Shown: positions 1 through 9,910, numbered from the stretch's first letter. The stretch: 56,843 nucleotides of DNA from an uncultured Dyadobacter sp. (GCF_946482605.1 NZ_CAMLSE010000044.1:1-56843); one strand, 5' to 3'. Notes: generated from the letters alone by a model not told the origin. Translations and numbers: made by a program.

Positions 1-739
1 TGAGTTGGGAGATCAGATTTTCCTTGATCACCGTTACCTCGGTGGCCGGTTTGGCGTTCACATTCTGGTAAACAGGGCAGATCGGCGCCTGAAACTGGGC
101 CGCGTGAATGGCCGATGCAAGTTCCTCGCGGGCTGGTTCCATCAGAGGAGAGTGGAATGCGCCTCCGACGGGCAATATTAATGCGCGTTTCGCGCCGGCG
201 GCTTTCAGCAATTCGCAAGCCTTCTCCACACCTTCGATCGTTCCCGAAATCACAACCTGTCCCGGGCAGTTGTAGTTGGCTGGTACCACGATCTCATCGG
301 TAATGCCGGCGCATATTTCTTCAATCACATTGTCGGCAAGGCCGAGAATGGCAGCCATCGTCGACGGACGGACTTCACATGCCTTCTGCATAGCGTCCGC
401 ACGTTTGGCAACGAGGGAGAGGCCGTCCTCAAAGGACAATGCGCCTGCGGCTACCAAAGCGGAGAATTCGCCAAGCGAATGGCCAGCTACCATGTTGGGT
501 GCGAAATCCGGGCTGATTTTCGCCAGTATAACCGAATGGATAAAGATCGCTGGCTGTGTTACATTGGTTTGTTTCAGCTCCTCATCCGATCCTTCGAACA
601 TAATCCTGGTGATCTCGAAACCCAGGATTTCATTCGCCTTTTCAAACAAGGCTTTGGCCGAATCGGAGCTTTGGTAAAGGTCCAGACCCATTCCTTTGAA
701 TTGCGAGCCCTGACCGGGGAAAACATATGCCGTTTTCAT
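1..739 (-). CDS. fabD: Malonyl-CoA:ACP transacylase, 3' end outside window
   Basis: Transfers malonyl from CoA to acyl carrier protein, supplying the extender unit for fatty-acid synthesis in the cytoplasm. Reading leftwards from the ATG at 739 gives MKTAYVFPGQGSQ, the classic N-terminus with the GQGSQ oxyanion loop. Further in are VAGHSLGEFSA (nucleophile Ser about residue 92) and GAFHSPLM (catalytic His about 200). About 246 codons are visible of a family length near 300, and no stop is reached before base 1, so the gene continues outside the window. It lies downstream of, and in the same direction as, the CHU_C gene at 866, but two hairpins separate them, so it is probably transcribed on its own. 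Confidence 0.95.
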   Translation of the reverse strand, partial: MKTAYVFPGQGSQFKGMGLDLYQSSDSAKALFEKANEILGFEITRIMFEGSDEELKQTNVTQPAIFIHSVILAKISPDFAPNMVAGHSLGEFSALVAAGALSFEDGLSLVAKRADAMQKACEVRPSTMAAILGLADNVIEEICAGITDEIVVPANYNCPGQVVISGTIEGVEKACELLKAAGAKRALILPVGGAFHSPLMEPAREELASAIHAAQFQAPICPVYQNVNAKPATEVTVIKENLISQL

Positions 740-774
740 ATTGGTGATTGATGGTTATCCATGGTGGAACAAAA

Positions 775-796
775 AGCCCGGTACAAAAACCGGGCT
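775..796 (-). terminator. Hairpin with T-tail upstream of fabD
   Basis: A perfect 7-bp stem (AGCCCGG / CCGGGCT) with an 8-nt loop. On the minus strand it is followed by TTTTTG, so it reads as an intrinsic terminator for leftward transcription. It is the second of two hairpins between the CHU_C gene and fabD. It is only about 36 bp from the fabD start, so it could instead act in the fabD leader. Confidence 0.6.
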
Positions 797-822
797 ACAA
801 AGGAAATACTTGAATGTGAAAG

Positions 823-851
823 AAAAAAGGTAAACGGGTATTGCCTTTTTT
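823..851 (-). terminator. Intrinsic terminator after first CHU_C gene
   Basis: AAAAAAGG pairs with CCTTTTTT around an 11-13 nt loop, 14 bp after the stop of the leftward gene ending at 866. On the minus strand the right arm ends in a T run. Confidence 0.6.
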
Positions 852-865
852 CTGATAATCTTCCA

Positions 866-3772
866 TTACCTGAGCAATTGTACCCATCCTTTGAGTGAAG
901 TGGGTGTGCTTTGTTTTTTAGAAGACTCGAAATAGATAGTTACCTCATAATAGTATTGGCCTGCCGCGAGGTCTTTTCCACCATTGGTTTTTCCGTCCCA
1001 GTTGATGTTGACGTCTTTGGTGGAGAATACCTGCGCGCCCCATCTGTTGAAAGCTTTGAATTCGAGTGATTGCACGAAAGCAGGGCATTCATAGGGTTGG
1101 AATACATCGTTTTTAGAGTCTCCGTTGGGGGTGAATACGTTCGGCAACACATACATAGGGCAGTTGTCCCTGCAAACGGTGTTGCTTGGCGCACTTTCAG
1201 CCCCGAACCGGTTGACGGCAGTCACATAGTAGCACCCTGCGAAGGAAGTCAGCCCCTGATGGTCGAATGTGGTGGATAATGGGGATGGCGGTGTGGTCAC
1301 GGTCGCGATCAGCGCAGGGGTATCGCCTTCATACCTGGCGTAATATACCCTGTAAGCGGTCACGAGCGGGTCACATTCCTTACCACCGACCTGGTCGGGA
1401 TAGTTCCATGCGAGGTGGTTTGTAAAGCCTGTGGTGGTACAGAAAGCCTCCGGATGTGCCCTGAGCGAATCGCAATTGAGCGGGTCCAGGGTGAGCACGG
1501 GCGGGCAGGGCTTGGTGGTATCCGATGAGGAAACACAAAGTATTTGCGAGAAGTTATAAAGTACCGCTGGCTTGATCTGGCTGTTGTTGTAAGATCCTAC
1601 TGTTTCGACCTTATAGCAATAGGTGGAATCTTTGGAGATGGTGATATTGACCGTGCCGTCTGCGGCATACCGGTCTGTACCGTCATCGACGAAGGTAAAA
1701 GACTGTGGCCCCTGCACGGGCACATCGGCAATGCGGTTGAAGGTGCCGGGCTTTGTTTTGTCCTCCCGGTATACCCTGTGGGTTCGGTTGGTATTATCCC
1801 AAGGGACCAATGCGGTCCATTTAATGCCAACCTGGTTGGTTTGGGCCGCAGCCTGTTCGAGTCTTACGCTGCTTGCGGTTTCGGTTTCATCGAGTTTGAC
1901 GAGCGCGCCTCCTTGTGTGTAGTAGTATTCGAGCTTGTAATTATAGGCGTTGGCTTCCGTGTTCAGGTTCCTGTCGACAAAAATGGTATCCGGTGCACCG
2001 GCAGCCAGATTGGTATTAATGGCAGCGATCTGGGTGAATGCGGTGCCGTTCTGGCCGGTGGCGCGGAAAAGTCTGTACTGTGCGGGGAGTCCTGATGAAG
2101 CGGCTGGCTTGGTCCATTTGATGGTGATGACGCCTTTGGTAGTGCTGGTAGAATCAACGGTTACATTGGTGATGACCGGCATGACCAGTGGCAGATTGAG
2201 GCAGAATTCGGAAGAAGCCACGCTCTCTCCGCCCCCGATCAGGCTTCCCGGCTCATTGACATTAGTACCTGGCCTTGGGAACAGCACGACAATGCGGTAG
2301 CTGTACGAAACGCCTGGCCGGAGTCCATCGCCGCCATTATTATCCAGGAAAGTGGTTTCATTGACATTGACGCGTGCGATCTCTTCGTAACCCGATCCTG
2401 CGGGAATGCCTGTAATACAAACATCTTCCAGTATATCCGTACATTTTTCAGCCCTGTAAATAGCGATTTTGGCGCCTGCGACCTGGCATTTGTAAGCATC
2501 CCAGTTGAGGCGGTATGCGGTACCTGCGGGGTCAGTTGCGGCGGTAGCCCTGAGTCCGGTGGGTTTGGGTCCGTAGACTTTAATGCTCAGGGTCGTCATA
2601 TCGACCAGCTTGCGGAACAAGGACGGGTTGGGTGTTCCCGTTCCGGGCGCATCCTCTACCTTGAAGAGCACGTCATAAGGTTCAAGCCTGACATGGTTAC
2701 AGGAGGTCTGCCAGGAGAAGATCCCGGATACGGTCCCCTGTGTACCCTGCTGTGCGACGGTGAACTTGGCCAGTGCGGGTGAAACGAGCGAGCTTTCATA
2801 AACCCCGCCTGTGGAGGTGAGATTGAGCTTATCGCCGTTTTTATCGGTAGCCGTGACGGGCTGGTTGATGAGGGTACCCGCCTCGACACAGATATCGGGC
2901 AGGGGCTGCATTAATGGCCGGTCGTTGCGGGCGTCATCGACGATGATCTGCATATCCCGGACGATCTCACCGATCAGCACACCATCCCGCCATTCTTCAA
3001 CTATGAAAGCGACGTTATAATATCCTTTGGTAACAGGGGCGTCCCAAATGATATCACCGGTCGTGCGGTTAATACTGAAAGTGGCAGGAGAAGCGCCCGC
3101 CTCGGTACGGCCGGGAGCGCCAATCTGGTTCGGATTTACATATTGCAGGTTGATTCCTGCCCCATTTACACCGCTGCGTTGCGGAATGAACATCCGGTAT
3201 GCCAGACTATCACCGTCTGCGTCAAATGCGTTAGGATTATGGATGTACCGCTGTCCAACGGCCGCTAGATCAATAGGAGCATTCAGTAAAACCGGAGTTT
3301 GATTCAAGCCCAGGGTGGCGTTGATTTCCAGAATTGTACTTACATAAAAGTTAAGGTTCTGAGTTGGAGGGGGGCCGATGTTCAGAATGTTGTTATTCCG
3401 GTTATCCTCTTCGAATGAAATGCGGAATTTGCCGGTAGACGGGAATGTGTAGTTGATAATGTAGATGTTCTGCGTGGTATTGTTCCCGATGTTTGGAATA
3501 GGTTGCTGCCGCGGAGCTTCCAGAATGACGGGCTGACCTGTGGAAGTGACGTTGCCAATGGTGAAAAAAACGGTGTTCTGAGCATTCGCAGCGCCTTCGC
3601 CATTTTGGATATCAAAATACGCCGTAAGCTTGATTTCATAGGTGAGTGTCGTGGCGGAAATCCTGCGGGCAGTGATTTCACCTGCACGGATGTGCGTGGC
3701 CATGGCAGAGTAGCTGCTGCATACCAAAGCCAGAAACAAAAAGTATGATAAAATTCGTAAAACAGAGCGCAT
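866..3772 (-). CDS. Large secreted protein with CHU_C (T9SS type B) sorting domain, copy 1
   Basis: Predicted 968-aa cell-surface or secreted protein of unknown ligand. Order of parts: signal peptide (residues 1 to about 24), an N-terminal beta-rich head beginning ATHIRAGEITARR, cadherin/Ig-like stretches with FDADGDSLAYRM, several fibronectin-III-like modules, then the C-terminal CHU_C domain with NVFTPNGDSKNDVF, FNRWGAQVF and a final LLR. CHU_C domains direct export by the type IX secretion system and surface anchoring. An in-frame ATG at 3820 exists, but starting at 3772 gives a signal peptide the same length (24 residues before ATH) as that of the paralogue at 6880, so 3772 is preferred. 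Residues from about 280 almost to the end are identical at DNA level to that paralogue. Confidence 0.88.
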   Translation of the reverse strand: MRSVLRILSYFLFLALVCSSYSAMATHIRAGEITARRISATTLTYEIKLTAYFDIQNGEGAANAQNTVFFTIGNVTSTGQPVILEAPRQQPIPNIGNNTTQNIYIINYTFPSTGKFRISFEEDNRNNNILNIGPPPTQNLNFYVSTILEINATLGLNQTPVLLNAPIDLAAVGQRYIHNPNAFDADGDSLAYRMFIPQRSGVNGAGINLQYVNPNQIGAPGRTEAGASPATFSINRTTGDIIWDAPVTKGYYNVAFIVEEWRDGVLIGEIVRDMQIIVDDARNDRPLMQPLPDICVEAGTLINQPVTATDKNGDKLNLTSTGGVYESSLVSPALAKFTVAQQGTQGTVSGIFSWQTSCNHVRLEPYDVLFKVEDAPGTGTPNPSLFRKLVDMTTLSIKVYGPKPTGLRATAATDPAGTAYRLNWDAYKCQVAGAKIAIYRAEKCTDILEDVCITGIPAGSGYEEIARVNVNETTFLDNNGGDGLRPGVSYSYRIVVLFPRPGTNVNEPGSLIGGGESVASSEFCLNLPLVMPVITNVTVDSTSTTKGVITIKWTKPAASSGLPAQYRLFRATGQNGTAFTQIAAINTNLAAGAPDTIFVDRNLNTEANAYNYKLEYYYTQGGALVKLDETETASSVRLEQAAAQTNQVGIKWTALVPWDNTNRTHRVYREDKTKPGTFNRIADVPVQGPQSFTFVDDGTDRYAADGTVNITISKDSTYCYKVETVGSYNNSQIKPAVLYNFSQILCVSSSDTTKPCPPVLTLDPLNCDSLRAHPEAFCTTTGFTNHLAWNYPDQVGGKECDPLVTAYRVYYARYEGDTPALIATVTTPPSPLSTTFDHQGLTSFAGCYYVTAVNRFGAESAPSNTVCRDNCPMYVLPNVFTPNGDSKNDVFQPYECPAFVQSLEFKAFNRWGAQVFSTKDVNINWDGKTNGGKDLAAGQYYYEVTIYFESSKKQSTPTSLKGWVQLLR
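909..2881. repeat. Perfect 1,973-bp direct repeat, copy A
   Basis: This stretch matches 4032-6004 with a constant offset of 3,123 bp and no difference I could find by reading. Identity breaks sharply at 908/4031. On the right it decays through single mismatches at 2882 and 2888 until 2935/6058, after which the genes are only similar. It covers the shared C-terminal two thirds of the two CHU_C genes but not their last 14 or so codons. Confidence 0.9.
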
Positions 3773-3988
3773 AAATCCGTGTCGAGCTAATAATGATAGG
3801 GAGGTTGCAGCAGGCGCCATAACTCCTGTCAGGTACGTTAAATCAACGAAATTTCAGGTAAAATGTGTGCTTCGGGAATAATATAATATGTCGGTTTGTA
3901 AACTTACAAAACAACTTTATAAATCATATATGAATTCTCATAAAGTCCCGAAGCAGAAAGTATGCGGCTCTGAAGGGTAAAAAGTGGT

Positions 3989-6880
3989 TTATCGCAGCAA
4001 TTGGACCCACCCCTTAAGGTTAGTGGCATCACTTTGTTTTTTAGAAGACTCGAAATAGATAGTTACCTCATAATAGTATTGGCCTGCCGCGAGGTCTTTT
4101 CCACCATTGGTTTTTCCGTCCCAGTTGATGTTGACGTCTTTGGTGGAGAATACCTGCGCGCCCCATCTGTTGAAAGCTTTGAATTCGAGTGATTGCACGA
4201 AAGCAGGGCATTCATAGGGTTGGAATACATCGTTTTTAGAGTCTCCGTTGGGGGTGAATACGTTCGGCAACACATACATAGGGCAGTTGTCCCTGCAAAC
4301 GGTGTTGCTTGGCGCACTTTCAGCCCCGAACCGGTTGACGGCAGTCACATAGTAGCACCCTGCGAAGGAAGTCAGCCCCTGATGGTCGAATGTGGTGGAT
4401 AATGGGGATGGCGGTGTGGTCACGGTCGCGATCAGCGCAGGGGTATCGCCTTCATACCTGGCGTAATATACCCTGTAAGCGGTCACGAGCGGGTCACATT
4501 CCTTACCACCGACCTGGTCGGGATAGTTCCATGCGAGGTGGTTTGTAAAGCCTGTGGTGGTACAGAAAGCCTCCGGATGTGCCCTGAGCGAATCGCAATT
4601 GAGCGGGTCCAGGGTGAGCACGGGCGGGCAGGGCTTGGTGGTATCCGATGAGGAAACACAAAGTATTTGCGAGAAGTTATAAAGTACCGCTGGCTTGATC
4701 TGGCTGTTGTTGTAAGATCCTACTGTTTCGACCTTATAGCAATAGGTGGAATCTTTGGAGATGGTGATATTGACCGTGCCGTCTGCGGCATACCGGTCTG
4801 TACCGTCATCGACGAAGGTAAAAGACTGTGGCCCCTGCACGGGCACATCGGCAATGCGGTTGAAGGTGCCGGGCTTTGTTTTGTCCTCCCGGTATACCCT
4901 GTGGGTTCGGTTGGTATTATCCCAAGGGACCAATGCGGTCCATTTAATGCCAACCTGGTTGGTTTGGGCCGCAGCCTGTTCGAGTCTTACGCTGCTTGCG
5001 GTTTCGGTTTCATCGAGTTTGACGAGCGCGCCTCCTTGTGTGTAGTAGTATTCGAGCTTGTAATTATAGGCGTTGGCTTCCGTGTTCAGGTTCCTGTCGA
5101 CAAAAATGGTATCCGGTGCACCGGCAGCCAGATTGGTATTAATGGCAGCGATCTGGGTGAATGCGGTGCCGTTCTGGCCGGTGGCGCGGAAAAGTCTGTA
5201 CTGTGCGGGGAGTCCTGATGAAGCGGCTGGCTTGGTCCATTTGATGGTGATGACGCCTTTGGTAGTGCTGGTAGAATCAACGGTTACATTGGTGATGACC
5301 GGCATGACCAGTGGCAGATTGAGGCAGAATTCGGAAGAAGCCACGCTCTCTCCGCCCCCGATCAGGCTTCCCGGCTCATTGACATTAGTACCTGGCCTTG
5401 GGAACAGCACGACAATGCGGTAGCTGTACGAAACGCCTGGCCGGAGTCCATCGCCGCCATTATTATCCAGGAAAGTGGTTTCATTGACATTGACGCGTGC
5501 GATCTCTTCGTAACCCGATCCTGCGGGAATGCCTGTAATACAAACATCTTCCAGTATATCCGTACATTTTTCAGCCCTGTAAATAGCGATTTTGGCGCCT
5601 GCGACCTGGCATTTGTAAGCATCCCAGTTGAGGCGGTATGCGGTACCTGCGGGGTCAGTTGCGGCGGTAGCCCTGAGTCCGGTGGGTTTGGGTCCGTAGA
5701 CTTTAATGCTCAGGGTCGTCATATCGACCAGCTTGCGGAACAAGGACGGGTTGGGTGTTCCCGTTCCGGGCGCATCCTCTACCTTGAAGAGCACGTCATA
5801 AGGTTCAAGCCTGACATGGTTACAGGAGGTCTGCCAGGAGAAGATCCCGGATACGGTCCCCTGTGTACCCTGCTGTGCGACGGTGAACTTGGCCAGTGCG
5901 GGTGAAACGAGCGAGCTTTCATAAACCCCGCCTGTGGAGGTGAGATTGAGCTTATCGCCGTTTTTATCGGTAGCCGTGACGGGCTGGTTGATGAGGGTAC
6001 CCGCTTCGACGCAGATATCGGGCAGGGGCTGCATTAATGGCCGGTCGTTGCGGGCGTCGCCCACAAGAATCTGCATGTCCCTGATAATCTGCCCAATGAG
6101 TACACCATCCCGCCATTCTTCCACAACAAATGCAATGTTGTATTGTCCCGCCCTTGCAGGGGCATCCCAGACGATGTCGCCGGTAGTTGGGTTAATGCTG
6201 AAAGTAGCAGGAGAAGCACCGGCTTCGGTTTGGCCGGGGGCGCCAATCCTATTTGGGTCCTGGTAGGGAATATTCTGCCCTTTTCCACCTCCGATACTAA
6301 GTTGCGGAACATACATTTTATATGCCAGACTGTCTCCGTCCGCATCAAATGCGTTGGGGTTATGAACGTACCGCTGTCCTACCGCTGCCAGATCGATCGG
6401 TGGATTCAGTAAAACGGGTGTCTGGTTGGGACCAAATGTCGGGTTGATTTCGAGAATGGAATGCACATAGAAATTCAGTCCATCCGTGCCGACCCCGTTG
6501 TTGAGGTTGAGGGTGTTGGCATTCCGGTTATCCATCTCGACGGAAATCTGATATTTACCAGCCGAAGGAAAAGTGAAGGTAGTCACGTACTCATTATAAG
6601 TGGTATTGTTGCCAATGTTCCGGATGCTGCCTCGAACGCGGTCAACCCTGAACGGGCCTTCGCTCCCGAAGTAGAAGTCTACAAAATTGGCCGCGTTAGC
6701 AGCGTCGATGCCTCTTGGGGATACATCGAAATAGGCCGAGAGCTTGACCTCGTAGGTCAGGGAGGAAATACGTTTTGCTGTAATCTCACCCGCACGGAAA
6801 TGCGTAGCCATTGCTTCGGTGAGCGACACAAAAAGCAAAAGAAGAACGATCTGAGCCAGGACGGGTATATTTAAACGCAT
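3989..6880 (-). CDS. Large secreted protein with CHU_C (T9SS type B) sorting domain, copy 2
   Basis: A 963-aa paralogue of the gene at 866-3772, same strand, directly upstream of it. It has a signal peptide (MRLNIPVLAQIVLLLLF...), a head beginning ATHFRAGEITAKRISS, the FDADGDSLAYKM module, fibronectin-III-like modules, and a CHU_C end with FTPNGDSKNDVF and a final WVQLLR. The first 280 or so residues have clearly diverged from copy 1 (indels and many substitutions), while the rest is identical, giving a different head on a shared stalk. Probable role: T9SS-exported, surface-attached adhesin or binding protein, inferred from domain type only. The two genes are separated by 216 bp, with no clear terminator after this copy. 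Confidence 0.88.
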   Translation of the reverse strand: MRLNIPVLAQIVLLLLFVSLTEAMATHFRAGEITAKRISSLTYEVKLSAYFDVSPRGIDAANAANFVDFYFGSEGPFRVDRVRGSIRNIGNNTTYNEYVTTFTFPSAGKYQISVEMDNRNANTLNLNNGVGTDGLNFYVHSILEINPTFGPNQTPVLLNPPIDLAAVGQRYVHNPNAFDADGDSLAYKMYVPQLSIGGGKGQNIPYQDPNRIGAPGQTEAGASPATFSINPTTGDIVWDAPARAGQYNIAFVVEEWRDGVLIGQIIRDMQILVGDARNDRPLMQPLPDICVEAGTLINQPVTATDKNGDKLNLTSTGGVYESSLVSPALAKFTVAQQGTQGTVSGIFSWQTSCNHVRLEPYDVLFKVEDAPGTGTPNPSLFRKLVDMTTLSIKVYGPKPTGLRATAATDPAGTAYRLNWDAYKCQVAGAKIAIYRAEKCTDILEDVCITGIPAGSGYEEIARVNVNETTFLDNNGGDGLRPGVSYSYRIVVLFPRPGTNVNEPGSLIGGGESVASSEFCLNLPLVMPVITNVTVDSTSTTKGVITIKWTKPAASSGLPAQYRLFRATGQNGTAFTQIAAINTNLAAGAPDTIFVDRNLNTEANAYNYKLEYYYTQGGALVKLDETETASSVRLEQAAAQTNQVGIKWTALVPWDNTNRTHRVYREDKTKPGTFNRIADVPVQGPQSFTFVDDGTDRYAADGTVNITISKDSTYCYKVETVGSYNNSQIKPAVLYNFSQILCVSSSDTTKPCPPVLTLDPLNCDSLRAHPEAFCTTTGFTNHLAWNYPDQVGGKECDPLVTAYRVYYARYEGDTPALIATVTTPPSPLSTTFDHQGLTSFAGCYYVTAVNRFGAESAPSNTVCRDNCPMYVLPNVFTPNGDSKNDVFQPYECPAFVQSLEFKAFNRWGAQVFSTKDVNINWDGKTNGGKDLAAGQYYYEVTIYFESSKKQSDATNLKGWVQLLR
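4032..6004. repeat. Perfect 1,973-bp direct repeat, copy B
   Basis: Second copy of the repeat at 909-2881, same orientation, offset 3,123 bp. Synonymous positions are identical too, so the match reflects recent duplication or gene conversion rather than protein-level selection. As a direct repeat it could delete or amplify by homologous recombination. Confidence 0.9.
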
Positions 6881-7073
6881 GAGTTGAAGAGTTGGTAGTC
6901 GTGTTGATAGCTAGTGAACGAAATAGAAGACCAAAAATGTGTGTAAGCTGGTTACATCGATGCTTTATAAATGGTGTGTACCAGCACGTTTCCGGAACAG
7001 ATGCTAATCAGTCTAAATAATTCTTAATAATGATTATAAATAGACTAAGCGATTTGCAAAAATGAAAGTAATT

Positions 7074-7105
7074 TTTGCCTAGCATACGTTTGTGATATAC
7101 CTTTG
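7074..7105 (+). promoter_or_regulatory. Bacteroidota-type promoter of the sdh operon
   Basis: TTTG at 7074-7077 (-33 element), a 20-bp spacer, then TATACCTTTG containing the perfect -7 consensus TAnnTTTG at 7098-7105. This is the expected sigma-ABfr promoter form. Transcription would start near 7112, leaving a leader of about 45 nt before sdhC at 7158. Confidence 0.75.
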
Positions 7106-7157
7106 AAAGGTTCTAAATATACCTCATTTTTTTGCACTAAAACCATTCGTTTCGATT

Positions 7158-7829
7158 ATGTCGTGGTTTTCACAAACGTTAACGAGCTCTATCGGTAAAA
7201 AACTTCTGATGGCTCTTACCGGACTTTTTTTAATAAGCTTTCTGGTGATTCATGCCACCATCAATGCCATGATTTTTTACAATGATGGCGGTGAGACTTT
7301 TTCCCATTGGGGGCATTTTATGGGTACCAACCCTATTATACGTACGCTTGAAATCGGTCTGGTAGCAGGTTTCCTGCTTCATATTGTCGATGGCCTGATG
7401 CTTTGGAAAAACAACCGTGACGCCCGTCCCGTGAATTATGCCGTCAACAATGCATCCGCCAACAGTACCTGGTATTCCCGCAGTATGGGATTGCTCGGAA
7501 CCCTGCTCCTGATTTTCCTGGTCATTCATACTTCTCACTTCTGGATACCTAACCGCTCCAATCAATTTGCGACAGGCGAAGAGCTGAACCTGTACCAGAT
7601 GATGCTCGAAACATTCCAGAACCCGGTAGTGGTGATCATTTACATTCTGGGTTGCGTTTCTCTTTTCTGGCACTTGCTGCACGGGTTCAAAAGTGCATTC
7701 CAGTCATTGGGATTGAACCACGTCAAATACAATGGAGCGATTTCATTCATCGGGACGGCATTTTCGATCATTGTTCCACTCCTGTTTGCCCTGATGCCCC
7801 TTTCTATTTACCTCGGCTGGGTTGACTAA
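7158..7829 (+). CDS. sdhC: Succinate dehydrogenase cytochrome b558 subunit
   Basis: Membrane anchor of complex II, binding haem b and passing electrons from succinate oxidation to menaquinone. The 223-aa protein has five hydrophobic segments with histidines at the expected haem-ligand places (FLVIHATINAM, FLLHIVDGLML, FLVIHTSHFW, LFWHLLHGFKSAF). This is the single-subunit b558 family usual in Bacteroidota, so no sdhD is expected. It is first in the operon behind a consensus promoter, with sdhA 51 bp downstream. Confidence 0.95.
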   Translation: MSWFSQTLTSSIGKKLLMALTGLFLISFLVIHATINAMIFYNDGGETFSHWGHFMGTNPIIRTLEIGLVAGFLLHIVDGLMLWKNNRDARPVNYAVNNASANSTWYSRSMGLLGTLLLIFLVIHTSHFWIPNRSNQFATGEELNLYQMMLETFQNPVVVIIYILGCVSLFWHLLHGFKSAFQSLGLNHVKYNGAISFIGTAFSIIVPLLFALMPLSIYLGWVD

Positions 7830-7880
7830 CCTCTGTCAAAGTTTCATTTCAAAAATTTTTGATTAAATAATATCTGATAT

Positions 7881-9869
7881 ATGGCAACTTCATCTCGTCT
7901 GGATGCCAAAATACCACAAGGATCGCTGGAAAGTAAATGGAGCAAATACCGCTCTTCCGTACCACTTGTAAACCCTGCCAACAAACGTAGTCTGGAAATC
8001 ATCGTAGTGGGTACCGGTCTTGCGGGTGCTTCTGCGGCGGCGACTCTTGCTGAACTTGGTTACAAGGTCAAGGCTTTCTGTTTTCAGGACTCTCCGCGCC
8101 GTGCGCACTCCATTGCAGCACAAGGCGGAATCAATGCAGCCAAAAATTACCAAAATGACGGTGACTCGGTTTACCGTCTTTTTTATGATACGATCAAAGG
8201 AGGCGACTATCGGGCTCGCGAAGCCAATGTGCATCGGCTGTCGGAGGTTTCCGGTAATATCATCGATCAATGCGTAGCTGCGGGTGTACCATTCGCCCGG
8301 GAGTACGGCGGTTTGTTATCCAACCGTTCATTTGGTGGTACTCAGGTACAGCGTACTTTCTACGCGGCGGGACAAACCGGCCAGCAGCTGTTGCTCGGAG
8401 CCTATTCCGGCTTACAGCGTCAGGTAGGGATGGGTACGGTGAAGATGTACAACCGCCACGAAATGCTCGACATCGTCAACATCGATGGCAAATGCCGGGG
8501 CATCATTGCGCGTAACCTGATTACCGGTGAGCTTGAAAGGCATGGAGGTCACGCGGTACTACTTTGTACAGGCGGTTATGGAAACGTATTTTACCTGTCC
8601 ACCAACGCGATGGGGAGCAATGTAACTGCGGCATGGAAGGCGCATAAACGTGGTGCTTTCTTCGGCAATCCATGTTTTACTCAGATTCACCCGACTTGTA
8701 TTCCGGTTTCCGGAGAACATCAGTCGAAACTAACCCTGATGTCGGAATCGCTTCGTAACGACGGACGTATCTGGGTCCCTAAGAAGCAGAATGACAACCG
8801 CCCGGGCAATGAAATTCCGGAAGAAGAACGTGATTATTACCTGGAACGCCGTTATCCTGCATTTGGTAACCTGGTTCCGCGTGACATCGCGTCGCGTGCA
8901 GCGAAAGAACGCTGTGATGCCGGATTTGGCGTTGGTAGTTCAAAACTGGCGGTATATCTCGACTTTGCCGCTGCGGTAGAACGTTATGGACGCGGGGAAG
9001 CCAATAAGAACAATATCCACAATGCCTCCGATGCGGACATTACCATTTGGGGAAAGGCTGTTGTGAAAGAGAAGTATGGAAACCTTTTCGATATGTATAA
9101 GCAAATCACCGGGGAAGATCCTTATGAAGTGCCTATGCGTATTTATCCGGCGGTGCATTACACGATGGGCGGGCTTTGGGTTGATTATAACCTAATGACG
9201 ACCGTTCCCGGACTGTATTCGCTGGGCGAGGCAAACTTCTCCGATCACGGAGCCAACCGTTTGGGAGCTTCCGCGCTGATGCAGGGACTTGCCGACGGAT
9301 ATTTCGTGATCCCTTACACGATCGGAGCTTATCTGGCGAACGAGATCCGTACCGGAAAAATCTCGACCGACCATGAGGCATTTGTTAAAACCGAAAAGGA
9401 AGTGAAAGACCGGATCGATACGCTGTTGCGCATTCAGGGCAAAACTTCACCAGAGCTTTTCCATCGTCGATTGGGCAAGATTATGTGGGAAAAATGCGGA
9501 ATGGCGCGTAACGAGAAAGGTTTGAAGGAAGCGATCCTCGAAATCCGTGAGCTAAGGAAAGAGTTCTGGTCGGATGTAAAAGTAATGGGTACCGCTACTT
9601 ATTTCAACCCTGAACTGGACAAGGCCAACCGGGTAGCCGACTTCATCGAACTCGGAGAGCTGATGTGCCTCGATGCTTTGACGCGTAACGAATCATGCGG
9701 CGGACACTTCCGGGAAGAATACCAGACAGAAGAAGGGGAGGCACTGCGTGACGATGAGAATTATATGTTCGTGTCTGCCTGGGAGAATAAAGGAACCGAG
9801 GAATGGGAGCTTCACAGGGAGGAGCTGATCTACGAAAATATCAAGATTGCCCAGCGGAGCTATAAGTAA
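7881..9869 (+). CDS. sdhA: Succinate dehydrogenase / fumarate reductase flavoprotein subunit
   Basis: Catalytic FAD subunit of complex II, interconverting succinate and fumarate. The 662-aa protein shows the Rossmann FAD motif [13 protein letters not shown] (about residue 40), the flavin-attachment segment [14 protein letters not shown] with its His, [10 protein letters not shown] in the active-site region, and [20 protein letters not shown] near the adenine site. Length fits the B. subtilis-type (class B) SdhA group. It follows sdhC closely. The next gene in the same direction is not sdhB but a membrane protein. Confidence 0.96.
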   Translation: MATSSRLDAKIPQGSLESKWSKYRSSVPLVNPANKRSLEIIVVGTGLAGASAAATLAELGYKVKAFCFQDSPRRAHSIAAQGGINAAKNYQNDGDSVYRLFYDTIKGGDYRAREANVHRLSEVSGNIIDQCVAAGVPFAREYGGLLSNRSFGGTQVQRTFYAAGQTGQQLLLGAYSGLQRQVGMGTVKMYNRHEMLDIVNIDGKCRGIIARNLITGELERHGGHAVLLCTGGYGNVFYLSTNAMGSNVTAAWKAHKRGAFFGNPCFTQIHPTCIPVSGEHQSKLTLMSESLRNDGRIWVPKKQNDNRPGNEIPEEERDYYLERRYPAFGNLVPRDIASRAAKERCDAGFGVGSSKLAVYLDFAAAVERYGRGEANKNNIHNASDADITIWGKAVVKEKYGNLFDMYKQITGEDPYEVPMRIYPAVHYTMGGLWVDYNLMTTVPGLYSLGEANFSDHGANRLGASALMQGLADGYFVIPYTIGAYLANEIRTGKISTDHEAFVKTEKEVKDRIDTLLRIQGKTSPELFHRRLGKIMWEKCGMARNEKGLKEAILEIRELRKEFWSDVKVMGTATYFNPELDKANRVADFIELGELMCLDALTRNESCGGHFREEYQTEEGEALRDDENYMFVSAWENKGTEEWELHREELIYENIKIAQRSYK

Positions 9870-9884
9870 GCAGCGTAAAGTACT

Positions 9885-9910
9885 GATGCGGTAATCCAGG
9901 TTACCGCATC
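9885..9910 (+). other. Perfect intercistronic hairpin between sdhA and the next gene
   Basis: GATGCGGTAA pairs perfectly with TTACCGCATC around the 6-nt loop TCCAGG, 15 bp after the sdhA stop. It is followed by CTTATG rather than a T run, so it is a poor intrinsic terminator. It may protect or process the sdhCA part of the message. Confidence 0.6.

Noticed and set aside
1544..2095. 183-codon plus-strand frame, present twice (also 4667-5218)
   Set aside because: Shadow of the CHU_C coding strand; duplicated only because the underlying repeat is perfect.
3868..3955. 10-bp inverted repeat (TGCTTCGGGA / TCCCGAAGCA) with 68-bp spacing between the CHU_C genes
   Set aside because: Short arms and long spacer in AT-rich DNA; no linked feature, so could be chance.
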